From: Pantoea cypripedii
GTDB lineage: Bacteria > Pseudomonadota > Gammaproteobacteria > Enterobacterales > Enterobacteriaceae
Length of the DNA: 64,000 nucleotides
Direction: 5' to 3'
Assembly (NCBI RefSeq): GCF_011395035.1
Contig: NZ_CP024768.1
Span: 2,517,286-2,581,285 of the forward strand
The notes below the pieces were generated by a model. It saw only the letters and a program-made list of their open reading frames with translations, was not told the origin of the DNA and ran no database searches. Below, piece after piece: positions 49,059-57,858 of the stretch. Position 1 is the stretch's first letter, and every line of letters begins with the position of its first letter. Both the position numbers and the translations under genes were made by a program.

Positions 49059-49736
49059 TTACACCTCGGTCCAGCCACGCAGCAGGTTGTGATACATATT
49101 CAGCAGCGACAGCAGCTCTTCGCTGTCGCCGTGGCGGGCTTTCAGGTTTTGAATATTACGATCCAGCTCAAACAGCATGGCGCGCTGTTTGTCATCCCGC
49201 ACCATCGACTGAATCCACAGGAAGGATGCCACGCGCGCACCGCGCGTCACCGGTGTGACGCAGTGCAGGCTGCTGGAGGGATACAGCACCAGATGCCCGG
49301 CCGGGAGTTTGACTTTGTGCTGGCCATAGGTGTCTTCGATCACCAACTCACCGCCGTCATAGCTGTCCGGTTCGCACAGGAATAGTGTGGCGGAAAGATC
49401 GGTGCGCATCCAGCCCGCCGCACCGTTGTGGCGTACTGCGCCATCCACATGAAAACCGTAGGTTTCCCCCTGCTCATAACGATTAAACAGCGGTGTGGAG
49501 ATGGTGCGCGGCAGCGCGGCGGAAAAGAACAGCGGGTTGTTGTTCAGCGCCTGCAACACCGCCGCCTGCAAACGATCGTACAACGGCGTACCGGTATCGA
49601 TTTGCTGGTTGTTTTTTACCGTAGCCCCCTGGCTGCCGACCGTGACCCGACCATCGACCCACTCGGCCTGTTGCAGCAGCGAACGGAAACTGGCGACCTC
49701 TTCCGGCGTCAGTACGGCAGGTATGTGATACATCAT
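49059..49736 (-). CDS. ybiX: Fe(II)/2-oxoglutarate-dependent dioxygenase YbiX (PiuC family)
   Basis: A 225-residue dioxygenase that matches E. coli YbiX over its full length. The iron site is His and Asp in YGFHVDGAVRH and a distal His in SSSLHCVTPVTRGARV; the Arg of the last motif binds 2-oxoglutarate. The start MMYHIPAVL equals that of E. coli. It lies 49 bases after fiu on the same strand, the E. coli fiu-ybiX arrangement, so it is Fur-controlled through fiu. The substrate is unknown; it is probably linked to siderophore handling. Confidence 0.94.
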   Translation of the reverse strand: MMYHIPAVLTPEEVASFRSLLQQAEWVDGRVTVGSQGATVKNNQQIDTGTPLYDRLQAAVLQALNNNPLFFSAALPRTISTPLFNRYEQGETYGFHVDGAVRHNGAAGWMRTDLSATLFLCEPDSYDGGELVIEDTYGQHKVKLPAGHLVLYPSSSLHCVTPVTRGARVASFLWIQSMVRDDKQRAMLFELDRNIQNLKARHGDSEELLSLLNMYHNLLRGWTEV

Positions 49737-49752
49737 CGCGTTATTCTCTCTG

Positions 49753-49776
49753 AAAAGTGGGGCACAGTGGCCCCAC
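49753..49776 (-). terminator. Attenuating hairpin between fiu and ybiX
   Basis: On the minus strand a seven-bp stem GTGGGGC / GCCCCAC is followed by TTTT, inside the 49-base gap. It probably reduces ybiX transcription relative to fiu. Confidence 0.55.
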
Positions 49777-49785
49777 ATTAGGCGC

Positions 49786-52065
49786 TTAGAAATGTACGTT
49801 GGCGGTCAACAGGAAGGTACGCGGTTCACCCGGATGGTAGCGGTAACCACTCTTGTTGATCGAGGCAACATAGTTGGTATCAAACAGGTTGTAGACGTTA
49901 AGTTGCAGATCAAGGTTGTTGTTCACCTTATACCCCAGCTTCGCATCGGCCACCCAGTAACCTTCGGTATGGTCCGGCGTGCCTACTGCACCATCACTGC
50001 CACGGCGCAGGCTGCCAACATAACGCGCACCCGCCCCCACCGACAGTGCATCCGTTGCCTGATAGTTGGTCCACAGCGTAAAGGCATGCTTCGGCGTATA
50101 CGCCAGCGCGGAGGAACCGTCCTGGGCTACGCTGTCACCTTCGGTGACTGAGGCATGTTGCTGGGTAAAACCGGCGATGATTTGCCAGTCCGGCGTGATA
50201 TTACCGGTGGCCGACAGCTCATAACCCTCGACCCGTTTCTTACCGTATTGCGAATAGGTGCCGTCGTCATTTTCCGCCACTTCGTTCTCAATATCAGTCC
50301 GGAACAGCGCCGCATTCAGCAGCAGGCGTTTATCCAGCACTTCCCACTTGGTCCCCACTTCACTGGACTTGGCTTTTTGTGGTTTGAAATCGGTACGGTT
50401 GGCGCTATTGCCGCTGCCACCGGCGGCCAGCGCAAAGCTGCTGCCGCCCGGCGGTTGCTGGGAGATGGCGTAGTTAACGTAAACGTTGCCGTGTTCAGTC
50501 AGGCGATACAGCGCGCCCGCTTTCCAGTTCACCAGATTACCTGATTTCGCGGTATCGACGGTGGTAATCGGTGTACCACGCGGCACACCTGCCGGACATG
50601 CCAGCGCACCGCGCCCCGTGCCGCCACAGGCGGTGGCGCTGTCGTAATCAGTGTGATAGTTGTCGAGGCGAATGCCACCGTTCAGCTCGAAGTTTTTGGT
50701 GATCGCCAGGGTATCAAAGGCGTAGATGCCGAAGGTGTCGGTCTGGCCATTGGCGTTCGCGCCGTTACGATCCAACCCACCCACTGAAATGCTGCTGATC
50801 GGATGGTAGATATTGACCGCTGGCGCGGTAATGGCATTCACCCCGTAGTTGGTCTGGTTTTCACGGGTAAACTCCACCCCGGCACTGACATCATGCCCGA
50901 CCGAACCGGTATAAAACTTCGAGGTGATATTGGTCTGGTTAGTCAGGATGCGGTTGCTGACGTCTTTCAGGTTGGCGTTACGCGTCCAGGTCCAGGTGCC
51001 GACATCGTTCGGGTCCGGCATGCCGATGGTGCTGCCCATTACTGCCGTCAGCAGATACTCCTGCTTCACCCGCGACCAGCGCGTGGTGTTGCGGATGGTG
51101 GTGTTATCCGACAGATCATGCTCGAAACGGATAGTTGCGCTATCGGTGGTGGATTTGTCGAAGTCTGAATCGGTGCCGTAGTAGTTGCTGGTCGCCACTT
51201 TACCTGAGTTATTCAACGCGGAGGTAGCAGCTGTCGGGGAGGAATAGCCCGGCAGGCCGATGGTCGGAATGCCGCCATCCGGGGTGTTGTTCTGGTGCAC
51301 ATGCAGGTAATTAAGGTAAAGACGGGTCGAGGTATCAAGCCCAAACGCCAGCGACGGTGCCACACCATAACGTTCATTCTGGATATTATCGCGTCCGGCA
51401 TCGTGAGTTTTTTCGCCCATCAGATTGAGGCGGAACGCGGCGTTATCGCTGATGGCCTGGTTGTAATCCAGCGTACCGCGACGCATCCAGGCACTGCCGA
51501 CGCTGACCGAGGCATCAAGACCGGTGTCCAGCCGCGGCTGCTTGCTGATCATATTGATGGAACCAGAGGGTGCGCTGCGACCATAGTCAGTGCCTGACGG
51601 ACCTTTGATCACCTCGACCTGTTCGGTGTTGAAGGTATCGCGCGTCACGCTACCGATATCGCGGATGCCATCAACGTAAATACTGTTGGAGGTATCGATA
51701 CCACGCATATACACCGCATCCCCGGTAGACGAGCTACCATTCTCTCCGGCGTAAAACGCCCCCACGCCCGGTACGTTTTTCAGTGCATCGGTGAGGTTAT
51801 TGACGCCCTGATCTTTCATGACCTGGGCAGGGATCACCGTGATGGTACGTGTGGTATCCACCAGTGGCTGGGTGAATTTCGGATCAGCAGAAACGCCTGG
51901 CGAATAGAGCGAAGGCGTCTGCGCTTCGACTACCAGGGTATCGTCGGTTTTTTTGCCGGTATTGTCTGCCGCCAGCGCCGCCGCTGGGGAGATACCGATG
52001 CACAGCCCGGTGAACAAGGTCAGCGAGTTAAAGCTGCCAAACGGCAAATTGCGATTTTTATCCAT
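49786..52065 (-). CDS. fiu: Catecholate siderophore TonB-dependent receptor Fiu
   Basis: A 759-residue outer-membrane receptor with a signal peptide, TonB box (DDTLVVEAQTPS), plug domain (VNNLTDALKNVPGVGAFYAG; EVIKGPSGTDYGRSAPSGSI) and a 22-strand barrel ending LLTANVHF. Nearly every block matches E. coli Fiu, the receptor for monomeric catechols such as dihydroxybenzoylserine and catechol antibiotics. The start MDKNRNLPFGSFNSL (ATG 52065) follows the family; 14 upstream codons are not supported. A Fur box lies about 90 bases upstream. Confidence 0.96.
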   Translation of the reverse strand: MDKNRNLPFGSFNSLTLFTGLCIGISPAAALAADNTGKKTDDTLVVEAQTPSLYSPGVSADPKFTQPLVDTTRTITVIPAQVMKDQGVNNLTDALKNVPGVGAFYAGENGSSSTGDAVYMRGIDTSNSIYVDGIRDIGSVTRDTFNTEQVEVIKGPSGTDYGRSAPSGSINMISKQPRLDTGLDASVSVGSAWMRRGTLDYNQAISDNAAFRLNLMGEKTHDAGRDNIQNERYGVAPSLAFGLDTSTRLYLNYLHVHQNNTPDGGIPTIGLPGYSSPTAATSALNNSGKVATSNYYGTDSDFDKSTTDSATIRFEHDLSDNTTIRNTTRWSRVKQEYLLTAVMGSTIGMPDPNDVGTWTWTRNANLKDVSNRILTNQTNITSKFYTGSVGHDVSAGVEFTRENQTNYGVNAITAPAVNIYHPISSISVGGLDRNGANANGQTDTFGIYAFDTLAITKNFELNGGIRLDNYHTDYDSATACGGTGRGALACPAGVPRGTPITTVDTAKSGNLVNWKAGALYRLTEHGNVYVNYAISQQPPGGSSFALAAGGSGNSANRTDFKPQKAKSSEVGTKWEVLDKRLLLNAALFRTDIENEVAENDDGTYSQYGKKRVEGYELSATGNITPDWQIIAGFTQQHASVTEGDSVAQDGSSALAYTPKHAFTLWTNYQATDALSVGAGARYVGSLRRGSDGAVGTPDHTEGYWVADAKLGYKVNNNLDLQLNVYNLFDTNYVASINKSGYRYHPGEPRTFLLTANVHF

Positions 52066-52151
52066 TTTTAAATGTGTGGGTTTGATTGTTGTTATTGACG
52101 CGCACATCAGGCCACAGGATCGATTTCACATACCCCTGGCCCGATCCCTTA

Positions 52152-52179
52152 AATGATAAAAAGAATGGTTATCATTTAC
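52152..52179 (-). promoter_or_regulatory. Fur box upstream of fiu
   Basis: AATGATAA and TTATCATT form a palindrome at 52152-52176, and the 19-mer at 52161-52179 matches 13 of 19 positions of the Fur consensus GATAATGATAATCATTATC. It lies in the fiu promoter region. Confidence 0.78.
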
Positions 52180-52328
52180 TTTCGTATTTTTACACAAGCG
52201 CAACGGTAAAGAAAAACATTTCTTTACGCATTTATTACACAATCAATACAGTTGAACGAAATAAGGAGGGTTTGTAAGAATTATTTAAACAATGTGCAGA
52301 AAATCGTCAGATTGGGCGCATAAAAAAA

Positions 52329-52526
52329 GCGCGATAAATCGCGCAGTAAACCGTAGCTACCGTCTTGAGCGTCAATCCCTGGTGCGAATAAATTCGCACC
52401 CTACGCCAGTAAGGGCGGCATTCATGCCGAACATGCCAATAATCGCACGTTTTCGTAGCAGCGCGATTTATCGCGCAATTCTATGCACGGTGCCGGTAGA
52501 TCCCGCGTGATAAATCACGCTGCTAC
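52329..52526. repeat. REP/BIME cluster downstream side of fiu promoter
   Basis: Several REP-like units: GCGCGATAAATCGCGC at 52329-52344, a GTGCGAATAAATTCGCACCC unit at 52382-52404, a plus-strand GTAGCAGCGCGATTTATCGC at 52455-52476, and GCGTGATAAATCACGCTGCTAC at 52505-52526. The tail after the last unit (CTACAACCCGGTGCGATATT) repeats the spacer seen at 23195-23215. Units are more divergent here, indicating an older cluster. Confidence 0.82.
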
Positions 52527-52622
52527 AACCCGGTGCGATATTGCATGACGGGGTTCAATCAGGCAGCCGCCGTAACGCACAGCTCATTCCAGTAGCTGTA
52601 GCGCATGACCAGATGAAATCGT

Positions 52623-52790
52623 TCATCTTTCATAGTAACGATACACCGAGGGATGGAATTCAATACCGTACAGCTGGCTGATGGGGATCAGCAGCTCAAT
52701 ATGTTTCGCAACATCGATGTCACGTTGTTGCGGCGCGGCGCTCTGCGGCTGATTGATACGATTAAACCACTGCTGTAGTAACTTTTTCAT
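52623..52790 (-). CDS. 55-residue uncharacterised protein
   Basis: Not recognised. MKKLLQQWFNRINQPQSAAP at the N-terminus, a helical middle (DIDVAKHIELLIPISQLYGI) and a Tyr/Arg-rich end (VYRYYER). There is no cleavable signal or membrane segment. The ATG at 52790 has GGAG eight bases upstream; an in-frame start 32 codons earlier is not supported. It stands alone between the REP cluster and the FAD oxidase gene. Confidence 0.55.
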   Translation of the reverse strand: MKKLLQQWFNRINQPQSAAPQQRDIDVAKHIELLIPISQLYGIEFHPSVYRYYER

Positions 52791-52892
52791 CGGCTGTTCT
52801 CCAGAAATGATTGACCTTGCCAGTAAAACGCACCCCACCTTATAACCAAAACAATTAGTTCTGCGCTTCATTGCCGCAAAACGCATATAACA

Positions 52893-54215
52893 TCAGGCGT
52901 GCGGCGGTAACGCGGCACCTTCGATGCGGCAACGCAGCCAATCCCGCGCCCGGTAATAGCGCAGCGTCAGTTGCGGGCCGAAGCCCATCCAGAACGGTGC
53001 TTTATGCAGTGGCTCAATCTTCAGCGCCAGCTCGCTTTGCGGCACCTCCAGCGCCCATTCGGCCAGAATTCCGCCCAACATACTGCCGGTGGGTACGCCG
53101 CGCCCGGAAAGACCGGTCAGCGCCACCACGCCGGGTGCCAGCTGATACAGGCGCGGGATTGTGCGCTGCTGCATATCCAGCTCGCCATACCAGAAATATT
53201 CCCAGCGCAATGGCTGGTCGATAACCGGATGCAGCCAGCGCAATCGGTCGCTCATCACCTGATGGGTATAATTCATCTCACGCCCGCGCCGCCCCATCGG
53301 GAACATCGAGGCAACAATTCGCCCTTGCTGGTTGTATTTGTAAACGTAGATATCACCGCGTCCGTCATGGATGGTGGTATTCAGCGGCAGTACCTGGCGA
53401 CGTAACGCCGCCTCCAGCGGCTGAGTGGCGGCGACAAACACCCGCATGATGCGAAAACTTTGGGCCAGTTGCGGCCAGCCAGCCACGGTGTAAGCGCCGG
53501 TGGCAAAAATTACTTTATCCGCCAGCACGGCGCCCTGCGGCGTGTTCACCTGCCATTTTGCTCCCTGCTTTTTCACCTCGCTGACTGGCGATGCGCAATA
53601 AATCTCCCCGCCCTCCTGCACCACTGCGCGCGCCAGGCCACGCGCATAGCCCAGCGGATTGAGGTGTCCCCCTTCATGATGAAACCAGCCACCATAAAAG
53701 CGCGGGCTGCCACTGATGCGTTCCGCCTGCACGGCATCCACCGCTTCAGTGTGCGCTCCCACCGCGTTGTATTGCCGAGCTTTCTCTTCGATCAACTTCA
53801 TGGCCCCTGGCCGTGCTGCCGCCTGCAAATAACCGTTTTGCTGCCATTCGCAGTCAATCTGGTAGTCACCGATCATCGCGCTGACCTGATGATTCGCCTG
53901 GGTCTGACGCGCAATCAGTCGCTCCGCCCAGGGTTCACCCAGTAACCGGCGCAGCTCCGGCAGGGAAAAATGGGTGAAGGTGGGAGTGCAGTGACCGGCG
54001 TTGCGTCCCGAGCCACCAAAACCCGCCTGCTGCGCTTCAACCAGTGTGACTTTAACTCCCTGCTTTGCCAGCGTCAGCGCAGTGGTCAGCCCGGTATAAC
54101 CGCCGCCCACCACACAGACATCAGCCTGGTGCTCGCCCTGCAACGGAGGCAATGATGGGGCGGCAGCGGCGGTGGCAAACCACAGCGAATCTTCAAACGG
54201 TGAGAACCGGGCCAT
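52893..54215 (-). CDS. FAD-dependent oxidoreductase (DAO/PuuB-like)
   Basis: A 440-residue amine/amino-acid oxidase-type flavoenzyme. The dinucleotide motif DVCVVGGGYTGLTTALTLAK and the flavin contact GFGGSGRNAGHCTPTF are those of the gamma-glutamylputrescine oxidase/DadA group; a second FAD motif is near GVVALTGLSGRGVPTGSMLG. The ATG at 54215 (MARFSPFEDS) follows GAGG. It is the last gene of the ABC importer operon, 11 bases after the permease gene, so the imported compound is probably an N-substituted amino acid or amine. The substrate is unknown. Confidence 0.83.
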   Translation of the reverse strand: MARFSPFEDSLWFATAAAAPSLPPLQGEHQADVCVVGGGYTGLTTALTLAKQGVKVTLVEAQQAGFGGSGRNAGHCTPTFTHFSLPELRRLLGEPWAERLIARQTQANHQVSAMIGDYQIDCEWQQNGYLQAAARPGAMKLIEEKARQYNAVGAHTEAVDAVQAERISGSPRFYGGWFHHEGGHLNPLGYARGLARAVVQEGGEIYCASPVSEVKKQGAKWQVNTPQGAVLADKVIFATGAYTVAGWPQLAQSFRIMRVFVAATQPLEAALRRQVLPLNTTIHDGRGDIYVYKYNQQGRIVASMFPMGRRGREMNYTHQVMSDRLRWLHPVIDQPLRWEYFWYGELDMQQRTIPRLYQLAPGVVALTGLSGRGVPTGSMLGGILAEWALEVPQSELALKIEPLHKAPFWMGFGPQLTLRYYRARDWLRCRIEGAALPPHA

Positions 54216-54225
54216 GATCGTTACC

Positions 54226-55110
54226 TCACTCTTTCTCGCTGCGTGCATCCAGCGCATCGCGCAGCCCATCGCCAATAAAGTTAAAGCAGGTGACCGCCAG
54301 GGTAATGGCGATGCCCGGCACCAGCGCCAGCCAGGGCGCACGAATCAGATACTGCTGTGCACCGTTCAGCATATTGCCCCAGCTCGGCAGTGGCGGCTGA
54401 ATGCCATAGCCGAGAAAGCTGATATAGGCTTCCAGCAGGATGGCACGCGCCACCGTCAGCGTCGCGGCGACAATAATCGGCCCGACCACGTTGGGCAGCA
54501 GCTCACGGAACATGATCCAGCGCCCGGACAGGCCCAGCATGCGCGCCGCCAGAATATATTCACGCTCACGCAGCGAACGTACCTCCGCCTCCACGATGCG
54601 CGCCACCTCCATCCAGCTGGTTACCGCGATAATCACGGTGATCATTGCCGGGTCTGGCTTGATAAATGCCGCCAGCGCCAGCAGCAAAAACACGCTGGGA
54701 AAGGCGAGAAACGCATCGACAACGCGCATCAGCAGCGCGCCGACACGCCCACCGTAATAGCCAGCCACAATCCCCACCAGCGTCCCCAGCATGATACTGA
54801 GCAGCATGGCAAAGAAGCCCACCAGCAGCGAAATGCGCCCCGCCATCAACAAACGCGCCAGTAAATCACGCCCGAGCGGATCGGTGCCCAGCCAGTGCCA
54901 GCCGGTCAGCGGCGGCGCAAAACGCGCGCGCAGGTCGATATGTAAATCGTCAAACGGCAGCAGGGCCGGGCCGAAGGCACAGGCCAGTGCCATCAGGATA
55001 ATCAGCAGCAGACTGGCGCAGGCCAGCCGGTGACGCAGAAAGCGTTGCAGCGTGCGGTTGCCTCGCCAGCGTGACGTGGCGACCGGTGGCGTAATCACGG
55101 AAGATGCCAT
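54226..55110 (-). CDS. Peptide/opine-type ABC importer permease (DppC-like)
   Basis: A 294-residue inner-membrane permease with six predicted spans and the N-terminal OppC/DppC extension (WHWLGTDPLGRDLLARLLMA). The coupling helix with the EAA-type motif is visible at REYILAARMLGLSGRWIMFR. It pairs with the DppB-like permease encoded nine bases upstream. Confidence 0.9.
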   Translation of the reverse strand: MASSVITPPVATSRWRGNRTLQRFLRHRLACASLLLIILMALACAFGPALLPFDDLHIDLRARFAPPLTGWHWLGTDPLGRDLLARLLMAGRISLLVGFFAMLLSIMLGTLVGIVAGYYGGRVGALLMRVVDAFLAFPSVFLLLALAAFIKPDPAMITVIIAVTSWMEVARIVEAEVRSLREREYILAARMLGLSGRWIMFRELLPNVVGPIIVAATLTVARAILLEAYISFLGYGIQPPLPSWGNMLNGAQQYLIRAPWLALVPGIAITLAVTCFNFIGDGLRDALDARSEKE

Positions 55111-55119
55111 CTTGCCTCC

Positions 55120-56070
55120 TTAAGCGGGACGAATACGCGGATCGACCAGCGCGGTGATCACATCCGCCAGCAGATTGCCAATCAGCACCAGAATGGCCGA
55201 ACACATCAGCAACCCCATCACCACCGGGTAATCGCTGTAGCCCAGGCTATCCAGGAACAGACGCCCCATACCAGGCCAGGTGAATACCGTCTCCGCCACC
55301 AGTGCCCCACCGAGAATCGTTGGCAGTTGCATGCCCGCGAGGGTGATCATCGGCAGCAGCGCATTGCCCACCACATGCTTCAGCAGCACACGACGCGGTG
55401 CGACACCTTTGGCACGCGCGGTTTTGATGAAGTCCTGATTGATCACCTCCAGCGTGGCGGTGCGCATATAGCGGCTCCAGATCGCCACATCGACAAAGGT
55501 CAGCACCAGCACCGGCAGTATCAGATGGCGCAGCACATCCAGCAGGGAACCGTCCCCCACGGTGTACATATTTCCGGCGGGCAGCCATTGCAGCTTCAGT
55601 GCAAAGAAGTAAATCGCCACCAGGCCGAACCAGAAGGTTGGAATCGACAGCGCCACCATCGCGCCCATGGTCGCCATACGATCAAACAGGCTGTCACGTT
55701 TGATGGCGCTCTGGATGCCGATCCATACGCCAATAGCGATGGAAAACACCATTGAGGTGCACATCAGCAACAAGGTAGCGGGCAGATGTGAAAAGATGAT
55801 GCTAAGTACCGGTTGACCATCACGGTAAGATCGCCCCCAGTCACCGCGCAGCAAATGGCTGAGCCAGTCAAAATATTGCACTGGCAAAGGCCGGTTCAGC
55901 CCCATTTGAGTGGCGATGCGCTGCATCGCCTCCTGGGTCATCCCCGGCGTTAAGGCGTATTGTGACAGTGGCCCACCGGGTGCCAGGTTGAGTGCGGCAA
56001 AGCCGATAATCGACACCAGCAACAGTAAAATGAGGCTTTGACCGACACGTCGCAGCAGAAATGCGCCCAT
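55120..56070 (-). CDS. Peptide/opine-type ABC importer permease (DppB-like)
   Basis: A 316-residue permease with six predicted spans. FLLRRVGQSLILLLLVSIIG at the N-terminus and the coupling motif NQDFIKTARAKGVAPRRVLL are typical of OppB/DppB/GsiC. It lies between the binding-protein gene and the DppC-like gene, in the order usual for this importer family. Confidence 0.9.
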   Translation of the reverse strand: MGAFLLRRVGQSLILLLLVSIIGFAALNLAPGGPLSQYALTPGMTQEAMQRIATQMGLNRPLPVQYFDWLSHLLRGDWGRSYRDGQPVLSIIFSHLPATLLLMCTSMVFSIAIGVWIGIQSAIKRDSLFDRMATMGAMVALSIPTFWFGLVAIYFFALKLQWLPAGNMYTVGDGSLLDVLRHLILPVLVLTFVDVAIWSRYMRTATLEVINQDFIKTARAKGVAPRRVLLKHVVGNALLPMITLAGMQLPTILGGALVAETVFTWPGMGRLFLDSLGYSDYPVVMGLLMCSAILVLIGNLLADVITALVDPRIRPA

Positions 56071-56124
56071 GGCTCTTCTCCCCGGCGTGACGCGGATTGC
56101 ACGTCACGCGCTCTGTGAATGGAC

Positions 56125-57807
56125 TCAGGCTTTTTTGTTCCAGTACCAGGTGTTGACGTTCCAGCTATCGATACGCACGTTGATGTTGGGAATGATATTT
56201 TCCGCGCCCTGCTTGTGACTGCGCACGTTGGCGAAACTGAACAACGTCAGGAACGGCAAATCTTTTCGCACCAGCGACTGGATTTGCAGGTAAGCCGCCT
56301 TACGCTGTTCAGGTGCGAACCCGGCACTGCCCTGCGCCAGCAGCTTGTCCACCTCGGGATTTTTGTACTGGAACACGTTCTGCCCGGCCCCGCCCTGCGC
56401 CGGAATAGCATCGGAACGCATATAGGTCGCGGTATCCGGGTCGGAACCGGTGAGGTAATTCAGGCCGACAATGGCACTATCAAATTTCGACAACATCCAG
56501 TAATCACCCCACATCACCGCCGGTGGCAGGTTGGAAATCTTCATCTCGACGCCAATTTCCTGGAAACTTTGCTGCATAAACTGCTGCATTTGCTCACGCA
56601 GATGGTTACCCGCGGTGGTGGAGTTGGTGAACGACAGCCTGACGCCATTCTTCTCGCGTATCCCGCCCGAGCCAGGCTTCCAGCCCGCCTTATCCAGCAG
56701 GGCTTTGGCTTTATCGAGGCTGAATTCATGGGCCGGTAAATCAGCATTAAAATACGACGACTGGCGCGGCATATAGGTTTCGGTCGGCTTCGGCAGGCCG
56801 TAATACAACGCATCGATAATGGTTTGTTTATCAATGGCGTAATACAGCGCTTCACGCACGGCGGGATCCTGGAACTGTGGACGCGCAAGGTTGAAAGCAA
56901 AGTTCTCGATGGTGGCGCTCTGGGACACATCCACCACTTTACCCGGCAGTTTTTTCGCCTCGTCGTAATGGTCAGCCGAGATCCATTGCAGCCCGGCGAT
57001 GTCGATATCGCCCGAGACAAACTGGGTGTACATCACGTTGAGATCCGGGATGTATTTATAAATCAGCCGGTCGAGTTTCGGGCCGTCGCCAAAGTAATCT
57101 TTGTTCGCCATCAGTTCGATATGGTCGCCCGGCACACGCTGCTGCCATTTGAACGGTCCGGTGCCCACCGGCGCGCTGTTGAACGGCGCGGTGTTTTTGT
57201 CCTGCACGTTAGCAAAGCCATGTTTCGGCACAATAAAAGTGGCGGCGAGAATCGAAGTGTAAGGCGCGTAGGGTTTTTCCATCCGCCATTTAATTTCGGT
57301 CGGTGAGACGACAGTGATATCCCGCACCAGCTCATGACCGGAGCGGCTCCAGCTGCGGAAATTGGGGTCCACCAGCAGTTCCAGAGTGAATTTCACATCT
57401 TCGGCGGTGAATGGCTGGCCATCGTGCCACTTCACCCCGTCACGCAATTTGAGGTGGAAATTGAGACCATCGGCGGAAATCCCCCCGTTCGCCTGGGTCG
57501 GCACTTCTGTCGCCAGTGCTGGCGTGAAATTACCCTTATCATCGATGCCAAACAGGGGATCGAACAGGCTGAAATGCAAACCATCATCCACCTCGATATG
57601 GGGCATCAGCGGGTTAAACACCGTCGGCTCCTGAGAGAACCCCACCACCATCTGTCCACCACTGCCTGCCGCTCCCGTCATCGCTGCTCGTGCCACATTG
57701 CTGCCAAACAACCCCGGTAATGCCATGGCTGCGGTGCCGGAGGCCAGATAAACCAGGGCCTGCCGACGGGAAATTTTTGGCAGGGAATCTGCAAACTTAT
57801 CGCTCAT
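56125..57807 (-). CDS. ABC importer periplasmic binding protein (DppA/OppA family) with Tat-like signal
   Basis: A 560-residue cluster C substrate-binding protein. The N-terminus has a twin-arginine signal (KISRRQALVYLASGTAAMAL, cleavage after ARA), uncommon for this family in enterobacteria. Family motifs include DGVKWHDGQPFTAEDVKFTL and FNLARPQFQDPAVREALYYA. It is the substrate-recognition part of the operon; cluster C proteins bind peptides, opines, nickel or glutathione, and the specificity here is not readable by eye. Confidence 0.88.
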   Translation of the reverse strand: MSDKFADSLPKISRRQALVYLASGTAAMALPGLFGSNVARAAMTGAAGSGGQMVVGFSQEPTVFNPLMPHIEVDDGLHFSLFDPLFGIDDKGNFTPALATEVPTQANGGISADGLNFHLKLRDGVKWHDGQPFTAEDVKFTLELLVDPNFRSWSRSGHELVRDITVVSPTEIKWRMEKPYAPYTSILAATFIVPKHGFANVQDKNTAPFNSAPVGTGPFKWQQRVPGDHIELMANKDYFGDGPKLDRLIYKYIPDLNVMYTQFVSGDIDIAGLQWISADHYDEAKKLPGKVVDVSQSATIENFAFNLARPQFQDPAVREALYYAIDKQTIIDALYYGLPKPTETYMPRQSSYFNADLPAHEFSLDKAKALLDKAGWKPGSGGIREKNGVRLSFTNSTTAGNHLREQMQQFMQQSFQEIGVEMKISNLPPAVMWGDYWMLSKFDSAIVGLNYLTGSDPDTATYMRSDAIPAQGGAGQNVFQYKNPEVDKLLAQGSAGFAPEQRKAAYLQIQSLVRKDLPFLTLFSFANVRSHKQGAENIIPNINVRIDSWNVNTWYWNKKA

Positions 57808-57858
57808 TGTTATTCCTCAGGTGAACAGAAACACAACGCCGCGTTGCGGCAATAAGAG

